Assembly: GCA_002238825.1 (NCBI GenBank)
Contig: MPNC01000001.1
Location: 372,001-436,000, forward strand
Direction of reading: 5' to 3'
DNA: 64,000 bases
Origin: SAR202 cluster bacterium bin87
GTDB taxonomy: Bacteria > Chloroflexota > Dehalococcoidia > Lucifugimonadales > UBA3495
The notes under the pieces were generated by a model that saw only the letters and a list, made by a program, of their open reading frames with translations, ran no database searches and was not told the DNA's origin. This document shows positions 43,729 to 52,521 of the stretch, piece after piece (the stretch's first letter is position 1; each line of letters starts with the position of its first letter). The position numbers and the translations under genes were made by a program.

Positions 43729-44355
43729 CTAATAGGACGTGCGGTTGTGCGGAGCGAGATGGTCCACTGCGTTGTAGGCGGCCAGGCGACGCCCGCGTCG
43801 TCCTGAGGTGATGGTAGTGCGGCTTCCCAGGGACAGGTCCATGTGGTTGATGTTGGCGAGCGGCAGGTCGATAACGGCGGCAACGATGCACCGTATGGTG
43901 AAGTTGTGGGTGACGGCGATGATCGTATCGTCGGCGTCGTAACGCTCGTCGATTTCGTCGATTGCTGCCATGGCACGGAGTTGAACATCTCCCAGGGATT
44001 CTCCGCCGGGCATGGTGACGCTGCTGGCGTCACGGCGCCATCCCTGGTAAAGATCGGGCCAGCCGTCGCGCATTTCCTGAACGGTCACCCCCTCCAGATC
44101 GCCCATGTCCATTTCGATGATGCGTGGTTCGTTGGTGACGTCCAGACCGGACAGGTCGCCGATCGCGCAGGCGACTCCGCGCGCCCGTTGCAAGGGGCTG
44201 GAATACACTGCCACGGCATCCCAAGTCAGACCGGCAACGGCGAGTTCCCGGGCCTGGGCGCGTCCCCGAGGGGTGAGGGTCGAGTTGGTGGTGCCCTGCA
44301 GGCGGCCCGACGCGTTGATGTCGGTTTCGCCGTGGCGTACCAGGTGAAGCTTCAT
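43729..44355 (-). CDS. Histidine phosphatase family protein (phosphoglycerate-mutase-like)
   Basis: This 208-residue protein has LVRHGETD near the N-terminus (His8 is the phospho-acceptor), TPRGRAQARELA near residue 30, the conserved Glu in MDMGDLEGVT near 88 and VTHNFTIRC near 150. Family members dephosphorylate sugar phosphates, cobalamin intermediates (CobC) or other small metabolites; this one cannot be assigned further. Its ATG overlaps the stop codon of the CorC-like gene upstream (ATGA), so translation is probably coupled, and tilS follows closely. Confidence 0.88.
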   Translation of the reverse strand: MKLHLVRHGETDINASGRLQGTTNSTLTPRGRAQARELAVAGLTWDAVAVYSSPLQRARGVACAIGDLSGLDVTNEPRIIEMDMGDLEGVTVQEMRDGWPDLYQGWRRDASSVTMPGGESLGDVQLRAMAAIDEIDERYDADDTIIAVTHNFTIRCIVAAVIDLPLANINHMDLSLGSRTTITSGRRGRRLAAYNAVDHLAPHNRTSY

Positions 44356-45731
44356 CCTGACGGTTCCTCCGGAGGGGCGTCGACCATACGCAGGCGCACC
44401 TGGTTGATGCGGGCCCCGGCCATGTCGGTGACTGTAACCTCAAGGTTGCCGGTTTCAACCGAATCGTTTTCGACGGGAATCTCGCCCAATTCGTGCAGCA
44501 CCAGGCCGGCAATGGTCTGGTAGTCGCCTTCGGGCACCTCGATCCCGCTGGGGTTGAGGCGATCGTTGATCTCAATGATGGTCATCCCGCCGTCCAGCAG
44601 GTACGCTCCGTCGGGTTGTTGGGCGATGCTGCTGTCGGCGGTCACGGCCGGCGGATCGTCGTCAACGAAAGTGCCGACGATGACACCTATGAGTTGCTTC
44701 ATCGTGACCAGACCCGCGATCCCGCCATATTCGTTGGTCACCAACATCATGGACAGGCGCTGTTCCTGCATGGTGTCGAAGGCGTCCGACACGGTGACGG
44801 TCTCCGGTATGAAGTCCACCGTGCGCATGGTCTCGGTCACCGGATCTTGAAGTCCGATTTCACCGCGGCCCTGAGCGATGAGGACTTCCTTGTTGGAGAG
44901 CACGCCCATTACGGTCTCCTGGCTGCCCTCGAAAACCGGGAACCGGGTGTGGCTATGCTCCGCATACAGGGCCAGGAATTCTTCGAGAGTGGTGTCTTTT
45001 GCTATCCAGACAATTTCGGTTCGCGGCGTCATTATCTCGCTGAGCCGGCGATCTCGAAAGTTGAAGACGCGATGCAGGCGGTCGGCCTCGTCCGACTCCA
45101 CCGCTCCCTGCTGGCTCGACAGATCGATCATCATCCGTAACTCGCCCTCGGTGTACGTGGTTTGCCAACCGTCCGACGAGGTGCCCAGGGCTTTGTAGAT
45201 GAGGCGCGGCACCACGGTGAAGAAATAGATGAAGGGCGTGCTCAGCAGCATCATCCAGCGAACGGGGTATGCCGCCGCCAGGGACCACCGTTCCGAGTAG
45301 GTCGCGGCAAGCGTTTTCGGAGTGATCTCACCGAAGATGGAGATCGTCACCGTCATGATCAGAGTGGTCAGCAACGCCGCCGAGCCCGCATCGTCGAGCA
45401 GGTCGGCAGCGAGGGCGGTACCCAGTGCCGTGGCAAATATGGTGAATGCGTTCTGGCTGAGGAGAATGGTGGCGAAGAACTTTTCATGTTGCGACAGGAC
45501 GTTGTTGACCGTTCGAGCGGCGGCGTTGCCCTGGCCGGCGAGGTACTGGATGCGGAACTTGTTCACCGCTACCAGTGCCGCTTCGGCGCTGGTGAAAAAC
45601 ATCACTCCCAAAAAACTGATCGCCAGCAGCGTAAGCTGCAAACTCCAGGGCATGGATAAACCGCCGGAGGGTTCCCCCACCTGCAACAAGACGGCTCCAA
45701 TCGATAAACCGTCGGGCGCGATGTCCATCAT
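44352..45731 (-). CDS. CorC/HlyC-type membrane protein (DUF21, CBS pair, CorC domain)
   Basis: This 459-residue protein has an N-terminal DUF21 membrane domain with four hydrophobic segments (about residues 28-50, 85-110, 120-150 and 165-190) and the motif FGEITPKTLA. Two CBS repeats follow (about 220-350: IMTPRTEIVWI, RFPVFEGSQETVMGVLSNKE, LSMMLVTNEYGGIAGLVTMK). A C-terminal CorC/HlyC FAD-like domain (about 375-450) contains YLLDGGMTIIEINDRL. The family is implicated in Mg/Co transport or resistance in CNNM proteins. It is the first gene of a minus-strand operon with a phosphatase and tilS. Confidence 0.9.
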   Translation of the reverse strand: MMDIAPDGLSIGAVLLQVGEPSGGLSMPWSLQLTLLAISFLGVMFFTSAEAALVAVNKFRIQYLAGQGNAAARTVNNVLSQHEKFFATILLSQNAFTIFATALGTALAADLLDDAGSAALLTTLIMTVTISIFGEITPKTLAATYSERWSLAAAYPVRWMMLLSTPFIYFFTVVPRLIYKALGTSSDGWQTTYTEGELRMMIDLSSQQGAVESDEADRLHRVFNFRDRRLSEIMTPRTEIVWIAKDTTLEEFLALYAEHSHTRFPVFEGSQETVMGVLSNKEVLIAQGRGEIGLQDPVTETMRTVDFIPETVTVSDAFDTMQEQRLSMMLVTNEYGGIAGLVTMKQLIGVIVGTFVDDDPPAVTADSSIAQQPDGAYLLDGGMTIIEINDRLNPSGIEVPEGDYQTIAGLVLHELGEIPVENDSVETGNLEVTVTDMAGARINQVRLRMVDAPPEEPSG

Positions 45732-45867
45732 CTGGTTGCTATTCCTCCTGGCGACCCCATCGCAATATTGGCCCAGCGCGCGAGGTCCACCTGATTTAGA
45801 TTATCAACAAGAAGGATAGCATCGCCCGAAATCACGCGCAAAGCCGAACGGCGACGGGTTTGCCGGT

Positions 45868-45876
45868 TGATATAAT
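45868..45876 (+). promoter_or_regulatory. Extended -10 promoter of tsaD
   Basis: TGATATAAT carries a perfect TATAAT preceded by TGA (extended -10), 34 bp before the tsaD start codon. On the minus strand a related GATGCTATCCT (45813-45821) may drive the divergent CorC-type gene. Confidence 0.6.
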
Positions 45877-45909
45877 GCCCCGGCGCATTCACTTGGTGGC
45901 GGTCGAAGC

Positions 45910-46983
45910 ATGTTGATTCTGGGCATAGAAACGTCTTGCGACGAGACTGCGGTGGGAATCGTGGAGGATGGCAGGAGTCTTCGCGCCAACGCGATCGCCT
46001 CCCAGGCCGCGATGCACGCCGCTCATGGCGGGGTAGTTCCCGAACTGGCGTCACGGCAACACATTCGCGATATGGAGCCGACCCTGCGGCGGGCGCTGGC
46101 GGATGCCGGGGCAACCCTGGAAGACATCGACGTGGTGGCGGTGACCCATGGGCCCGGTTTGGCCGGGGCGCTCATCAGCGGGGTCAACACCGCGAAATCT
46201 CTGGCGCTGACGCTGGATGTTCCGCTCGTGGGAGTCAACCACCTGGAGGGCCACGTCTACGCGGCCTGGCTGGTTCCCGGCGACGCCTCTCCGGCTGAAG
46301 AGCCGGGTTTCCCACTGGCTTGCCTGGTGGCATCGGGTGGGCATACGGACCTGATCCTGATGGAAGGGCACGGCGAATATCGCCTGGTGGGACGCACGCG
46401 CGACGACGCGGCCGGCGAGGCCTTTGACAAGGCTGCGAGAGTTCTCGGGTTGGGCTTTCCCGGTGGACCGGAAATCCAAAAAGCCGCGGCGTCGCTGGCG
46501 GATTTCTCGGAGGATGGCGAGCCTTTCACCGAGGCTGCAACGCCGCTGCCACGGGCGTGGATGCGCGACACCTTTGATTTCAGTTTCAGCGGCGTGAAAA
46601 CGGCTTTGTTGCACCGGGCGCAGGACGTGGGCCTGTACCCGCAGCCGGAGGCGGCGAACTCCGACGCTGACTTGCTGGTGGCGCATCTGGCGTACCAATT
46701 CCAGGAATCGCTGGTGGATGTGATGACGGCCAAGTTGCTGGATATGGCCGACCGTTACAAGGCGCGTGGCCTGGTGCTGGGGGGAGGCGTGACGGCCAAC
46801 GCCCGCCTGCGGCAAAGGGTGCTGGCAGACTCACCGGTGCCGGCCATCATACCCGCGCCGGTGCTGTGCACCGACAACGGGGCAATGATCGCCGCCGGGG
46901 CTTTCTACCAGATGCAGCGCGACGAGGTGGCGGACATGGCATTGGACGTGGATCCTTCGCTCCCCTTCGGCGTGCCGTTGTAA
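45910..46983 (+). CDS. tsaD: tRNA threonylcarbamoyladenosine synthase component TsaD
   Basis: This 357-residue ASKHA-fold protein transfers threonylcarbamoyl to A37 of ANN-decoding tRNAs together with TsaB, TsaC and TsaE. Motifs are GIETSCDETAVGIV at the start, THGPGLAGALISGVNTAK near residue 80, the metal-binding HLEGHVYAAW near 110, and GGGVTANARLRQ near 296. tsaB and tsaE are not in the window. It faces the CorC-type gene and ends 13 bp before the stop of a convergent membrane protein gene. Confidence 0.95.
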   Translation: MLILGIETSCDETAVGIVEDGRSLRANAIASQAAMHAAHGGVVPELASRQHIRDMEPTLRRALADAGATLEDIDVVAVTHGPGLAGALISGVNTAKSLALTLDVPLVGVNHLEGHVYAAWLVPGDASPAEEPGFPLACLVASGGHTDLILMEGHGEYRLVGRTRDDAAGEAFDKAARVLGLGFPGGPEIQKAAASLADFSEDGEPFTEAATPLPRAWMRDTFDFSFSGVKTALLHRAQDVGLYPQPEAANSDADLLVAHLAYQFQESLVDVMTAKLLDMADRYKARGLVLGGGVTANARLRQRVLADSPVPAIIPAPVLCTDNGAMIAAGAFYQMQRDEVADMALDVDPSLPFGVPL

Positions 46984-46995
46984 CGACGATCCCCG

Positions 46996-47601
46996 CTAGG
47001 GTCCGGCAGGGCTAACCTCGCGCGCCGCCGGTTGGTCCGGACCGGCGTTGGGCACGGATCGTAACCGGAGAAGGATGCCGGCGAAGGCGATGAGGTCGGC
47101 GTTGTCGGCGGTGCAAGGCATCTCGAAGTTCCAGTTCCAACCGTCGATACGGACCAGGTTGCCGCCGGCATCGGTAAGGCTGCGCCAGATGATCCAACCC
47201 AGCAACACGATGAGGACCATCAGCACGGCCGCCATGGCGTGCAGGTTGATGACCGGGATCAAAACATTGGGAAGGCGGTCAACCAACCAATAGGCCAGCA
47301 GGAAATAAGCGACCACACCGCCGGCCAACAGGGTTGCCCATTGCTTCCAGGATAGGCCGCGCCGGGAGTCGTTGCGCACGCTGACCGCGGTGACCGTGTC
47401 CGCCGCGAACATCTGGACGACCCGGGAAGGTCCTTCCTCCATCACCGAGATGACCCGACGGTTCGTCGCCACCAACAGCCGGCCAGCGGGGGTGGGCTCG
47501 GTCGTCAGGCCGTGCTCGGCGTCGAGAAACGCAGCCACGTGTTCGCCAGGGAGCAACTCAACTCCCCTGACGTGAGAAAGGAATGAGACGGGGTTATCCA
47601 T
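46996..47601 (-). CDS. Membrane protein with N-terminal PH-like domain
   Basis: This 201-residue protein begins with a PH-like segment (VELLPGEHVAAFLDAEHGL, then RLLVATNRRVISVMEE) of the kind found in bacterial PH-domain proteins. Two hydrophobic helices follow, at about residues 90-112 and 120-145 (LLAGGVVAYFLLAYWLV, AAVLMVLIVLLGWIIW). The C-terminal tail of about 50 residues is polar and Pro-rich. The ATG at 47601 was chosen because the in-frame sequence upstream does not look like protein. Function unknown; it is convergent with tsaD. Confidence 0.75.
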   Translation of the reverse strand: MDNPVSFLSHVRGVELLPGEHVAAFLDAEHGLTTEPTPAGRLLVATNRRVISVMEEGPSRVVQMFAADTVTAVSVRNDSRRGLSWKQWATLLAGGVVAYFLLAYWLVDRLPNVLIPVINLHAMAAVLMVLIVLLGWIIWRSLTDAGGNLVRIDGWNWNFEMPCTADNADLIAFAGILLRLRSVPNAGPDQPAAREVSPAGP

Positions 47602-47936
47602 GGTGGGTCTCGGGAACGCGCGCGCATGGAATCGTAACACAAGGCGATGGGATTGTTCGGGGTGGTGAACGGTGAACACACCGTGAGCGATTGCCCGGAG
47701 CAGCAGTTGCCGGACAGACAGTCCGGCGACCCATAAATGAAGTGGATACACGGGTAATGAATTGTCTGCAATCTGTCCGAAATTTTTACTTTTTGAAAAA
47801 ATTCGTCTAATTTCGCATTTCCGACAACAGGCGCGGGTACAAGCCCATTTGTTAAATTCCCATCCACGTTGGGGAGCGTATGCCAAGCGCGGGATATGCA
47901 CGTCTCAACGGATAGCAGGCTCAGAGTAATTAAGTG
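47602..47936. other. Intergenic leader upstream of rsmH
   Basis: This 335-bp gap separates the PH-domain gene from rsmH and should hold the divergent promoters of both. It contains an AT-rich core (47785-47815, with runs of T and A) and a TTGTCT at about 47763 with TTTACT 17 bp downstream as the best promoter guess for rsmH. I see no ORF, RNA gene or strong hairpin in it. Confidence 0.35.
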
Positions 47937-48959
47937 ATGACACTGGCGCTAATGCACAGGCCGGCTCCTTTTGCCTTGTCGGTTGGATCAGTGTTGCGCG
48001 GATGGCAGACGTTGACGTTCTCGACAGGTGAGAACGCCGATGCGGCCGTCCATCACAGTCCGGTGCTCGTGGCAGAGACCCTGGAATGGCTGTCGGTGGG
48101 CCCCGCAAGGGTTTATCTCGATGGCACGGTGGGAGAGGGTGGACATTCGGAGGCGATTCTCCAGGCTTCCGGGCCGGACGGGAAGGTCCTGGGGATTGAT
48201 CGTGACCCGCGATCGGTGGACACCGCTCGCCGCCGCCTGACCGCCTTCGGCGAGCGGGCGCAGGTCATGCACGGCAATTACTCCGACATGAGAGACCTGG
48301 CGCGGCAGGCCGAAATAGATCGCGTCGACGGCGTTTTGCTGGATTTGGGATTTTCCTCGCGTCAAGTCGAAGCGGCAGGGTACGGATTTTCGTTCCAGCG
48401 GGATGAGCCCCTGGATATGCGCTACGACACTGCAGGGTCAACCGCAGCGGATTTGCTGAACCACACCGACGAGCGCGACCTGGCGGACGTTATCTACCGC
48501 TACGGCGAAGAACGCCGCAGCCGTGCGGTCGCCCGGGCGATCGTTCAGGCTCGACCCATAACCACGACGGGCCGCCTGGCCTCCGTGGTGGCCAGAGCCC
48601 TGGGCGGGCGCCGGGGAAGCCGGCACCCGGCGACGAGAACATTCCAGGCGCTGCGGATCGCGGTGAACCAGGAATTGATGCACCTCCAGACCGGCCTGGA
48701 AGCCGTTCCGGGAATGCTGAAATCGGGCGGACGCTTGGTGGTGATCAGTTACCACAGCCTGGAAGACCGTTTGGTCAAGGGGTGGATGGACCGCGAGACC
48801 GCGCAGTGCATCTGCCCTCCGGAGTTACCAGTTTGCGCGTGTGACCACGAACCGTCGATGCGGTTCGCCCGCCGGCGCGTGGTCCGGCCTTCCGACACGG
48901 AAACAGCAAACAATCCGCGCAGCAGAAGCGCGCGCCTCAGGGCGGTGGAACGCATTTGA
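47937..48959 (+). CDS. rsmH: 16S rRNA (cytosine1402-N4)-methyltransferase
   Basis: This roughly 340-residue AdoMet methyltransferase (formerly MraW) modifies C1402 of 16S rRNA. HHSPVLVAETLEWL near residue 40, YLDGTVGEGGHSEAI with the AdoMet loop, VLLDLGFSSRQVE near 133, and VVISYHSLEDRLVKGW near 265 are diagnostic. The N-terminal ~35 residues before HHSPVLV are longer than usual, so the true start may lie further downstream. In most bacteria rsmH opens the division/cell-wall cluster, and here it is followed directly by ftsA-like and ftsZ genes without mur genes. Confidence 0.93.
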   Translation: MTLALMHRPAPFALSVGSVLRGWQTLTFSTGENADAAVHHSPVLVAETLEWLSVGPARVYLDGTVGEGGHSEAILQASGPDGKVLGIDRDPRSVDTARRRLTAFGERAQVMHGNYSDMRDLARQAEIDRVDGVLLDLGFSSRQVEAAGYGFSFQRDEPLDMRYDTAGSTAADLLNHTDERDLADVIYRYGEERRSRAVARAIVQARPITTTGRLASVVARALGGRRGSRHPATRTFQALRIAVNQELMHLQTGLEAVPGMLKSGGRLVVISYHSLEDRLVKGWMDRETAQCICPPELPVCACDHEPSMRFARRRVVRPSDTETANNPRSRSARLRAVERI

Positions 48960-49023
48960 TCCGTCGCCGGTAATCAATCATTGTTCTTTTGCCATAACCA
49001 CATTCGACCGAGGTAACGACACA

Positions 49024-50316
49024 ATGCCACAGGAATCGATGTACGCCGCCGTTGACATAGGCACCAACAAAATTATTTCGATCGTCGCTCGGCTCGGGCC
49101 CGAAGGGGAGTTGAAGCCGTTGGGCACCGGCGTCGCGCCGTCAAACGGTGTGCAGCAGGGCATCATCGACGATTTCAGCGAAGTCAAAAACAGCCTGCAG
49201 GAGAGCATGACAGAGTGCATGCGCTACTTGGGCCGCAATCCCGTCGACCGCTACCATGTGGTGGTGAACGGCGATCACCTGGTCAGCGTCAACTCGACGG
49301 AGATGTTGGGAAGCGGTGAAGAGGTGGTGATGATTACGGAGCAGCGCCTGCGCTCGCTGATGAGCAGCAGTTCCGGAAGCCTGGAACAGCAACTGGATAG
49401 CCGCAGCGAACAAACCCTCCACATGATCCCGATGCGGTACCGGCTGGACGGGATGGCCGGAGTGCGCAATCCGACCGGTCTCGACACCAGCGAGTTGCAG
49501 TTGGAGGCCCACATCGTGCGCGGCATGTCGGTTCCGCTGGGCAACACCGTGCGCGCGTTGCAGTCGTGCAAGGCCAAGGTCGACGGGATGATAGCCCACC
49601 CGTTGGCTTCGGCCGAGGGGGTTCTCACCGCCGACGAGCGTGAGATGGGAGTGGTGGTGGTTGACATCGGAGCCGGAACCATCAAGACGGCGATCTACCG
49701 CGAAGGGAGCCCGTTCTTCTCTTCGGTGGTTCCGATGGGCGGGAACCAGCTTACCCGCGACCTGGCCGTGGCGATGCGGGTCCCGTACCAGATGGCCGAG
49801 GACCTGAAGGTGCAGTTCGGACACGCGCTGCCGGATGCGATTTCGGGGACCGAAGAGGTGCTGATCCCGGCAACCCAGGTGCAGCCGAAACGCATGGTGT
49901 TGCGGCGCGAGCTTTGCGAGCCGTTGTATCTGCGTTCGCTGCAGGTCCTCAAACTGATCAGCGAGGAACTCTACCGGGCTCAGATCAGCGCGATGCCGCT
50001 GGGAGGGATCGTGTTGACGGGCGGCGCGTCCCGCATGCCCGGGCTGGCGGAGATGGCCTCGCGAGGCTTGAGGAGCGACGTGCGCGTAGGCATTCCCCTT
50101 TGGTATGCGGGATTGCCGGAATCGCTGCGGCAGCCCGAATTCTCCGCCGTATTGGGCGCTCTGCAATGGGCCGTCAAACACCGCAACCGGACGGACCAGG
50201 AGAGACCGCGCGGTTCCGGCGAGCGGAACTGGTCCCCGGCTTCGCTTTTCCGTCGGCCGTTTGCCCGTTCCGGCTCCAGGCGTGCTGCCGCCGAACCCGA
50301 ATTCGAGGACGAATAG
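49024..50316 (+). CDS. ftsA: FtsA-like actin-family cell division protein
   Basis: This 430-residue protein has the actin-like ATPase fold: AAVDIGTNKIISIVARLG at the N-terminus, VVVDIGAGTIKTAIYREG near residue 215 and GIVLTGGASRMPGLAEMA near 330. A short basic and aromatic segment near the C-terminus (WSPASLFRRPFARSG) could be the membrane-targeting helix by which FtsA anchors FtsZ. The gene lies between rsmH and ftsZ, the classical position. Some Chloroflexota carry rather divergent FtsA homologues, so the symbol is a good but not certain assignment. GAGGTAACGAC precedes the ATG. Confidence 0.85.
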   Translation: MPQESMYAAVDIGTNKIISIVARLGPEGELKPLGTGVAPSNGVQQGIIDDFSEVKNSLQESMTECMRYLGRNPVDRYHVVVNGDHLVSVNSTEMLGSGEEVVMITEQRLRSLMSSSSGSLEQQLDSRSEQTLHMIPMRYRLDGMAGVRNPTGLDTSELQLEAHIVRGMSVPLGNTVRALQSCKAKVDGMIAHPLASAEGVLTADEREMGVVVVDIGAGTIKTAIYREGSPFFSSVVPMGGNQLTRDLAVAMRVPYQMAEDLKVQFGHALPDAISGTEEVLIPATQVQPKRMVLRRELCEPLYLRSLQVLKLISEELYRAQISAMPLGGIVLTGGASRMPGLAEMASRGLRSDVRVGIPLWYAGLPESLRQPEFSAVLGALQWAVKHRNRTDQERPRGSGERNWSPASLFRRPFARSGSRRAAAEPEFEDE

Positions 50317-50416
50317 ATCAATTCTCACCGGACGCGCCACACCTCGGGCGTACCGGAGCAGATTGAACCTGGACCAAACACCAAAATCACCAACCATAAC
50401 AGGAGGCGAAAAGACG

Positions 50417-51559
50417 ATGATTTTTCCCGATAACTCTGCGTCGTGGGAGCCCGCCGAGCGCTTTGATGAAACCGACGGGCTGATACCCGAGATCGGACGG
50501 GGGGTTCCGCTTATAAAAGTGCTTGGCGTGGGCGGCGGCGGCTCCAACGCGGTGAGCCGCATGTATAAGGAAAAGCTGCCGGTGGTCGAATATTACGCGT
50601 TGAACACCGATGCGCAGCACCTCGCCAGGTGTGATGTTCACTACAGGATCCCGCTGGGACGCAACCTGACGCGCGGCCTGGGCGCCGGCGCACAACCCGA
50701 GCTGGGCCGCCAGGCTGCCGAGGAGTCGCGAGCCGAAATCGAGCAGGCCGTGAACGGCGCCGACATGGTGTTCCTGGCGGTGGGCATGGGCGGCGGCACC
50801 GGCACCGGAGCCGCTCCGGTGGTGGCGCAGCTTGCCAAGGAGTCCGGCGCGCTGACCATTGCGGTGGTGAGCCGGCCGTTCGGTTTCGAGGCCCAGATGC
50901 GGCGCAAAAACGCCGAGGACGGTCTGGAAAGGCTGCAGGACCATGTCGACACCATGATCGTAATTCCCAACGACCGTCTCCTTGCGCTCAACGAAGAGCA
51001 GTCCGATTCCTACTCCTGGGAAGACGCGCTCAAGTTGGCGGACTCGGTGCTGCACCAGGGCATCAGCGCGATCGCCGAGGTCGTGACCGTGCCCGGTGAG
51101 ATCAACGTGGACTTCGCCGACGTGAAGACGATCCTTACGGGAGCCGGCCAGGCCTGGCTGTCCATTGGCCGGGGCCGGGGAGAAAGCCGGGCCCGGGAGG
51201 CTGCCCGGCAATGCACCACGAGCCCATTGCTGGACATCTCGCTGGAAGGGTCCCGGCGCGTCCTGTTCGTCCTGACCGGCGGCAACAACCTGTCGTTGCA
51301 GGAGGTCCAGGAAGCGGCCGCCGTGGTTGAGGAACTGGCGGATCCCAACGCCAACATCATTTTCGGTACCAACCGGGATGCCCGGCTGGACGACGAGGTG
51401 AAGATGACAATGGTGGCGGCGGACTTCCCGGTCGCGATCCAGACCCCGGAAGACGACATCGCCAAGTTGCTGAACGAGATGGATGTCCCGGAAAGAAGGG
51501 ACTACGAACTCCCCACGTTCCTGCAGAACCGTCAGAATCGCAGGGGATTTTACCGATAA
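50417..51559 (+). CDS. ftsZ: Cell division GTPase FtsZ
   Basis: This 380-residue tubulin-like GTPase has the GVGGGGSNAVSRMY loop near residue 38, the tubulin signature GGGTGTGAAPVVAQLAKE near 122, and the SWEDALKLADSVLHQGISAI region of the C-terminal domain. It polymerises into the division ring. The C-terminal tail (FLQNRQNRRGFYR) is basic and short and lacks the usual conserved peptide that binds FtsA. AGGAGGCGAAA precedes the ATG. It lies 100 bp after the FtsA-like gene and ends at a strong terminator. Confidence 0.95.
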   Translation: MIFPDNSASWEPAERFDETDGLIPEIGRGVPLIKVLGVGGGGSNAVSRMYKEKLPVVEYYALNTDAQHLARCDVHYRIPLGRNLTRGLGAGAQPELGRQAAEESRAEIEQAVNGADMVFLAVGMGGGTGTGAAPVVAQLAKESGALTIAVVSRPFGFEAQMRRKNAEDGLERLQDHVDTMIVIPNDRLLALNEEQSDSYSWEDALKLADSVLHQGISAIAEVVTVPGEINVDFADVKTILTGAGQAWLSIGRGRGESRAREAARQCTTSPLLDISLEGSRRVLFVLTGGNNLSLQEVQEAAAVVEELADPNANIIFGTNRDARLDDEVKMTMVAADFPVAIQTPEDDIAKLLNEMDVPERRDYELPTFLQNRQNRRGFYR

Positions 51560-51581
51560 CCCATCCATTTCCGACCCCAGT

Positions 51582-51617
51582 GGCCCCCTCTTCTTTCGGG
51601 AGAGGGGGCCCTTTTTT
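51582..51617 (+). terminator. Strong rho-independent terminator after ftsZ
   Basis: GGCCCCCTCT and AGAGGGGGCC form a perfect 10-bp stem with a 9-base loop, followed by CTTTTTTG. It separates the division genes from nrdR. Confidence 0.9.
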
Positions 51618-51704
51618 GTGCCCTCACGTTTGGGAAGATCGAAACTCGCGAAAAATACACCAAAAATCCGATACCCGCGCGGTGCACACTCAAAACAGGC
51701 TCGG

Positions 51705-51710
51705 TATAAT
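51705..51710 (+). promoter_or_regulatory. -10 element of nrdR
   Basis: A perfect TATAAT lies 97 bp upstream of nrdR and 88 bp after the ftsZ terminator. The sequence between it and the gene holds two palindromic stretches, including an NrdR-box-like site. Confidence 0.55.
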
Positions 51711-51746
51711 TCTGACTACCACCAATTGTGGTTTGCGGGTTCAAAA

Positions 51747-51762
51747 ACACAACATATACCGT
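51747..51762 (+). promoter_or_regulatory. NrdR-box-like operator in the nrdR leader
   Basis: ACACAACATATACCGT agrees with the published NrdR box (ACACWATATATWGTGT) at 13 of 16 positions. It lies downstream of the TATAAT, where binding would block transcription and give autoregulation. A second imperfect palindrome, CCACCAATTGTGG, is centred 29 bp upstream; NrdR boxes usually occur as pairs about 31 bp apart. Confidence 0.5.
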
Positions 51763-51806
51763 TTTCAAAAACTGTCTGAAAAAGTGACCAAAGGATACGT
51801 GATCCG

Positions 51807-52334
51807 ATGAAATGTCCCTACTGTGAAACAGTGCAGAGCAAGGTGACCGACTCGCGGGATGCCGACAACGGCATACGGCGGCGGCGGGAATGCCTGTCCT
51901 GCGGGCGTCGCTTCACCACCCATGAACAGGTCAGGCTGCCGGCGCTGCAAGTGGACAAACGCGATGGACGCCGCCAGGAATTCAGCAGGTCCAAGCTGGT
52001 GTCGGGCATCGACATGGCTTGCACGCGGCGGCCCATACCCCGGCGGGACATAGACCGGCTGGCGGACGATATCGAAACCGAACTCCAGCGTCTGGGCAGT
52101 GGCGTGGTCAAGTCACGCGACCTGGGACTGATGGTCCTCGAGCGGCTGCGCGCGCTGGATGAGGTCGCGTACGTGCGGTACGCGTCAGTGTATTACGACT
52201 TTCAGGGAGCGGACGACTTCGAAGAGCAAGCCCGCTCGCTGCGACAGGGGCAACCGGAACCACTGCTGAGCCTGGCGGCGGTCACTTCCCGGAACCCCCG
52301 GACTCGCCGCGCCCCCCGGCGCAGCGGGCAATAG
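51807..52334 (+). CDS. nrdR: Transcriptional repressor NrdR
   Basis: This 175-residue protein has a zinc ribbon with Cys3, Cys6, Cys29 and Cys32 (MKCPYC, CLSCGRRFTTHE) and an ATP-cone domain (about residues 47-140) that senses ATP/dATP, ending in VAYVRYASVYYDFQ. NrdR represses ribonucleotide reductase genes. A basic C-terminal tail of about 25 residues is unusual. It lies about 1.2 kb upstream of nrdJ with two small unidentified genes between. An NrdR-box-like site lies in its own leader. Confidence 0.95.
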   Translation: MKCPYCETVQSKVTDSRDADNGIRRRRECLSCGRRFTTHEQVRLPALQVDKRDGRRQEFSRSKLVSGIDMACTRRPIPRRDIDRLADDIETELQRLGSGVVKSRDLGLMVLERLRALDEVAYVRYASVYYDFQGADDFEEQARSLRQGQPEPLLSLAAVTSRNPRTRRAPRRSGQ

Positions 52335-52521
52335 CGCGGTCCATGGTCCACTCATTTCGCTGTTTGGGACGTGATCTTTGGCCCGCATCCAGGCGTATCT
52401 ACTAATGGACTCAAGGACGCTCCGGCATTGCCACCATCGCCGGGCGCCCCGGTCAAACCAAACTGGCAAACATGCCACCTGCTCGCCATACCAAACCCAA
52501 AGGGAGGTGTTCAACACCATC

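Noticed and set aside
52178-52186. Another GGTACGCGT copy as a repeat end
   Set aside because: It lies within the conserved YVRYASVYYDF end of nrdR, so it is explained by coding sequence rather than by a mobile element.
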